A stretch of 8,266 nt of DNA from Leptospiraceae bacterium. Its GTDB lineage: Bacteria; Spirochaetota; Leptospiria; Leptospirales; Leptospiraceae. The stretch covers positions 1 through 8,266 of the forward strand of contig JAIXRB010000149.1 in assembly GCA_027485405.1 (NCBI GenBank). The letters run 5' to 3'. Below are positions 6,749 through 8,266 of the stretch, in pieces; position 1 is the first letter of the stretch, and each line of letters begins with the position of its first letter. The notes beneath the pieces are model-generated. The model was not told the DNA's origin, made no database searches, and saw nothing but the letters and a program-made list of their open reading frames with translations. Both the position numbers and the translations under genes were made by a program.

Positions 6749-6991
6749 ATGTTTTTATGTTTCACTGATTTTGTGAACACGCGAATTACTGCTGATTTGA
6801 AAGACATTCGATTGATCCAATTGATAAAAATGGAAGCGACTGAAAAGGGGTGGACTCAAGCAGAAGTTCTGGTTCATTCGCTGGAAGCTTATTTCTCAGA
6901 CAAACTCGAGAATCTTTTAATTACCAAAGCTTCCGAAAAGGCCTTTGAAGAATGGGATAACGAGAGAGACGGTGCGTATGATCGATTGTGA
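6749..6991 (+). CDS. Antitoxin, ribbon-helix-helix-like, of a type II toxin-antitoxin pair
   Basis: The 80-residue product has a short strand followed by two helices (RITADLKDIRLIQLIKMEA, then GWTQAEVLVHSLEAYFSDKL), which fits a ribbon-helix-helix DNA-binding fold, and an acidic C-terminal tail (FEEWDNERDGAYDRL) of the kind that wraps around and blocks MazF/PemK toxins. Its stop TGA (6989-6991) overlaps the toxin start by 14 nt, giving translational coupling and the usual antitoxin-first order. Start choice is open: ATG 6749 has no clear ribosome binding site, and GTG 6773 would give a 72-residue protein beginning MNTRITADLKD, a more natural start for this fold. Family assignment rests on size, predicted fold and neighbour; no strict signature was seen. 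Confidence 0.72.
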   Translation: MFLCFTDFVNTRITADLKDIRLIQLIKMEATEKGWTQAEVLVHSLEAYFSDKLENLLITKASEKAFEEWDNERDGAYDRL

Positions 6992-7331
6992 GCCTGGAGA
7001 TATTCTTTTAGTTTCTTTTCCTTTTTTAGAATCTTTACATTTCAAAAAAAGACCGGCCCTGTATTTGTATTCAGATTCCACGAAAAGGCCCTATAGTCTT
7101 GCTACTGTGGCTATGATATCGAGCCAGATCGAATCAAAACGATTCCTAGGTGATGTGATTCTCAAGGATTGGACTCAGGAAAATCTATTGTATCCTAGTT
7201 TGGTAAAGCTATCAAAAATAGCGACTATAGATCAGAATTTGGTTCTTTCAAAGCTGGGTACTCTCAGTAAGTTAGATTTAATCGCTACGAAGAAAGAGTT
7301 TAAGAACTTATTTTCATTTTGGAGTTACTAA
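6978..7331 (+). CDS. Type II toxin, PemK/MazF-like endoribonuclease
   Basis: The 117-residue product matches the PemK/MazF family in size and layout: PGDILLVSFPF at residues 6-16, KKRPALYLYSD at 23-33 (Arg25 corresponds to the conserved catalytic-region Arg) and VAMISSQI at 44-51, where the family usually has a Thr/Ser next to the active site (Ser48/Ser49 here). The family cuts single-stranded mRNA and halts growth when freed from its antitoxin. I chose ATG 6978 because it places the GDI motif seven residues in, as usual, and gives the 14-nt overlap with the antitoxin. An earlier ATG at 6945 would add 11 residues lying inside the antitoxin frame and is unlikely. The stop codon TAA (7329-7331) lies inside the first downstream hairpin. 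Confidence 0.82.
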   Translation: MIDCEPGDILLVSFPFLESLHFKKRPALYLYSDSTKRPYSLATVAMISSQIESKRFLGDVILKDWTQENLLYPSLVKLSKIATIDQNLVLSKLGTLSKLDLIATKKEFKNLFSFWSY

Positions 7332-7341
7332 CTCCAATTTT
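7319..7341 (+). terminator. Hairpin overlapping the toxin stop codon
   Basis: TTGGAGTT (7319-7326) and AACTCCAA (7330-7337) form a perfect 8-bp stem with a 3-nt loop, followed by a short T run (7338-7341). It covers the last three toxin codons and the stop, so it is probably a terminator for the toxin-antitoxin operon. Confidence 0.55.
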
Positions 7342-7346
7342 GCATG

Positions 7347-7373
7347 AAAAATGGAATTAGCAATTCCATTTTT
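7347..7373. terminator. Bidirectional terminator between convergent genes
   Basis: AAAAATGGAATT (7347-7358) and AATTCCATTTTT (7362-7373) form a perfect 12-bp stem with an AGC loop. The stem ends in T runs on both strands, and the site lies exactly between the toxin gene and the convergent ATPase gene, touching the ATPase stop codon by 2 nt. It can serve both genes. Confidence 0.75.
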
Positions 7374-8266
7374 ACAGGATCTGTAAAAAGTCGGTAAGGC
7401 CTAAAACTGTAATGCCTTGAGAAAGATTGTAGTTGGCTTTTCCTGGTATGATTACAAATTTTTGTGTAGCACCTATATCGTCGCATGCCAAGTGAAAGCC
7501 TCTGCTAATGTTTGGTTCGACCGAAAGTTTGATTTCAATCGCCATGATCCCTTTTGTTTTCCATTCCAAAACAAGATCGATTTCATTTCCCGATGAAGAG
7601 CGATAGAAACTAGCAAAGGTTGATTTAGGAATATAAGCCAAGATTTGTTCAATGACAAATCCTTCCCAAGAGTCTCCACAATACTTCGAGTTGATGAGGT
7701 CTGAATACGAAGAAATGCCCAAAAGATTGTGTAACAGTCCTGAATCTCTGAAATAGAGTTTAGGAGAACGGATCAGCCGTTTGGCTGGATTTCCTGTCCA
7801 AGGTTGTAAAAATCGAAAAAAGTATAGCCCAATGAATTTTTCAATGTAGGTGCGGACGCTAACTCCACTTATTCCTAAAACGGCTCCCAATTTGGCAAAA
7901 TTAACGATTCCACCTTGGTCTTGCGATAACAATCGCCAAAGGCGAAACAATCGATCCGAAGGATACACACCTAACCATTCGGGAATGTCCTTTTCAATTA
8001 AGGTAATGATAAAATTCTCTCGCCAACGAAAGGATTGATTTTCATCATTTAAAAAACTGTCTGGAAATCCACCTTGCAACCAAAGCTTTCTTTCATCCTC
8101 TACTTCAGTTAAATTCAACGTTGTCAATTCATGATAGATAACTCTACCTGCTAAGGAATCTGAGCTATAACGAAGTAACTGTGGAGAAGACGACCCTAAA
8201 ATCAGAAATTGTCCTGACTTTTCTCCATTGCGCTTTCGGTCATCGACTATAGACCTCAAAAGCGGA
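7372..8266 (-). CDS. AAA-type ATPase with C-terminal DUF4143 (partial, N-terminus outside window)
   Basis: The frame stays open to the right edge, so the true start lies outside; 297 residues are visible. It begins in the middle of the ATPase core: LRSIVDDRKRNGEKSGQF, then LILGSSSP (19-26, counted from the codon at 8259), the typical sensor strand, then SLAGRVIYHEL (35-45), where DUF4143 ATPases carry an Arg after LAG. A winged-helix-like part follows (about 118-140), then the C-terminal DUF4143 region with SWEGFVIEQIL (197-207), GNEIDLVLE (224-232) and IEIKLS (241-246), which together have the layout of a PD-(D/E)XK nuclease fold (Glu204, Asp228, Glu242, Lys244). Walker A and B motifs must lie beyond the edge. 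The family's cellular role is poorly known and it is often found near toxin-antitoxin genes. It is convergent with the toxin gene. Confidence 0.88.
   Translation of the reverse strand, partial: PLLRSIVDDRKRNGEKSGQFLILGSSSPQLLRYSSDSLAGRVIYHELTTLNLTEVEDERKLWLQGGFPDSFLNDENQSFRWRENFIITLIEKDIPEWLGVYPSDRLFRLWRLLSQDQGGIVNFAKLGAVLGISGVSVRTYIEKFIGLYFFRFLQPWTGNPAKRLIRSPKLYFRDSGLLHNLLGISSYSDLINSKYCGDSWEGFVIEQILAYIPKSTFASFYRSSSGNEIDLVLEWKTKGIMAIEIKLSVEPNISRGFHLACDDIGATQKFVIIPGKANYNLSQGITVLGLTDFLQIL

Noticed and set aside
6738..6766. Full sigma-70 promoter at the perfect TTGACA before the antitoxin
   Set aside because: At 16-18 bp spacing the -10 position reads like TTCACT, a poor match, and it would fall inside the longer antitoxin frame; kept only as a candidate -35 box.
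7850..8038. Plus-strand 62-codon frame
   Set aside because: It is antisense to the winged-helix part of the DUF4143 ATPase.

Overview
The window looks like a piece of a Leptospira chromosome, probably an environmental or saprophytic-type species. This is an inference from the low GC content, the frequent TTG starts, the spirochaete-style lipobox, the Leptospira-style membrane SpoIIE phosphatase and class III cyclase, and a gene tail of the 'choice-of-anchor Q' lipoprotein type that is common in this genus. No database search was possible, so the genus is a judgement and not a proof.

Left part (1-4568), signalling. A gene on the minus strand that runs off the left edge encodes a GNAT/FeeM-like acyltransferase domain fused to a cyclic-nucleotide-binding domain. 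It is divergent, across only 57 bp, from a six-helix membrane PP2C/SpoIIE phosphatase. After a broken beta-helix lipoprotein tail comes a six-helix membrane adenylate cyclase with HAMP and class III catalytic domains. A cNMP producer and a cNMP-gated enzyme therefore lie within 2 kb of each other, although nothing in the sequence proves that they work together.

Middle part (4569-6748), accessory. A roughly 300-bp gap holds the first 22 codons of an IS-type transposase OrfA, cut short, and an unassigned stretch. Next, on the minus strand, is a 556-residue lipoprotein: lipobox, Ser/Thr/Gly linker with an 18-bp in-frame tandem repeat, IPT/TIG domain, beta-sandwich region, and a seven-repeat Ycf48/BNR-like beta-propeller in which every repeat carries a Cys pair. 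A 204-bp divergent intergenic region separates it from the next module.

Right part (6749-8266), defence/stability module. An overlapping antitoxin-toxin pair (RHH-like antitoxin, PemK/MazF-like toxin) is closed by two tandem hairpins that also serve the convergent gene. That gene encodes an AAA/DUF4143 ATPase whose N-terminus lies beyond the right edge.

No tRNA, rRNA, CRISPR array or complete insertion sequence was seen. I did not find a clearly new multi-gene system. The most distinctive items are the acyltransferase-cNMP-binding fusion and the Cys-paired propeller lipoprotein.
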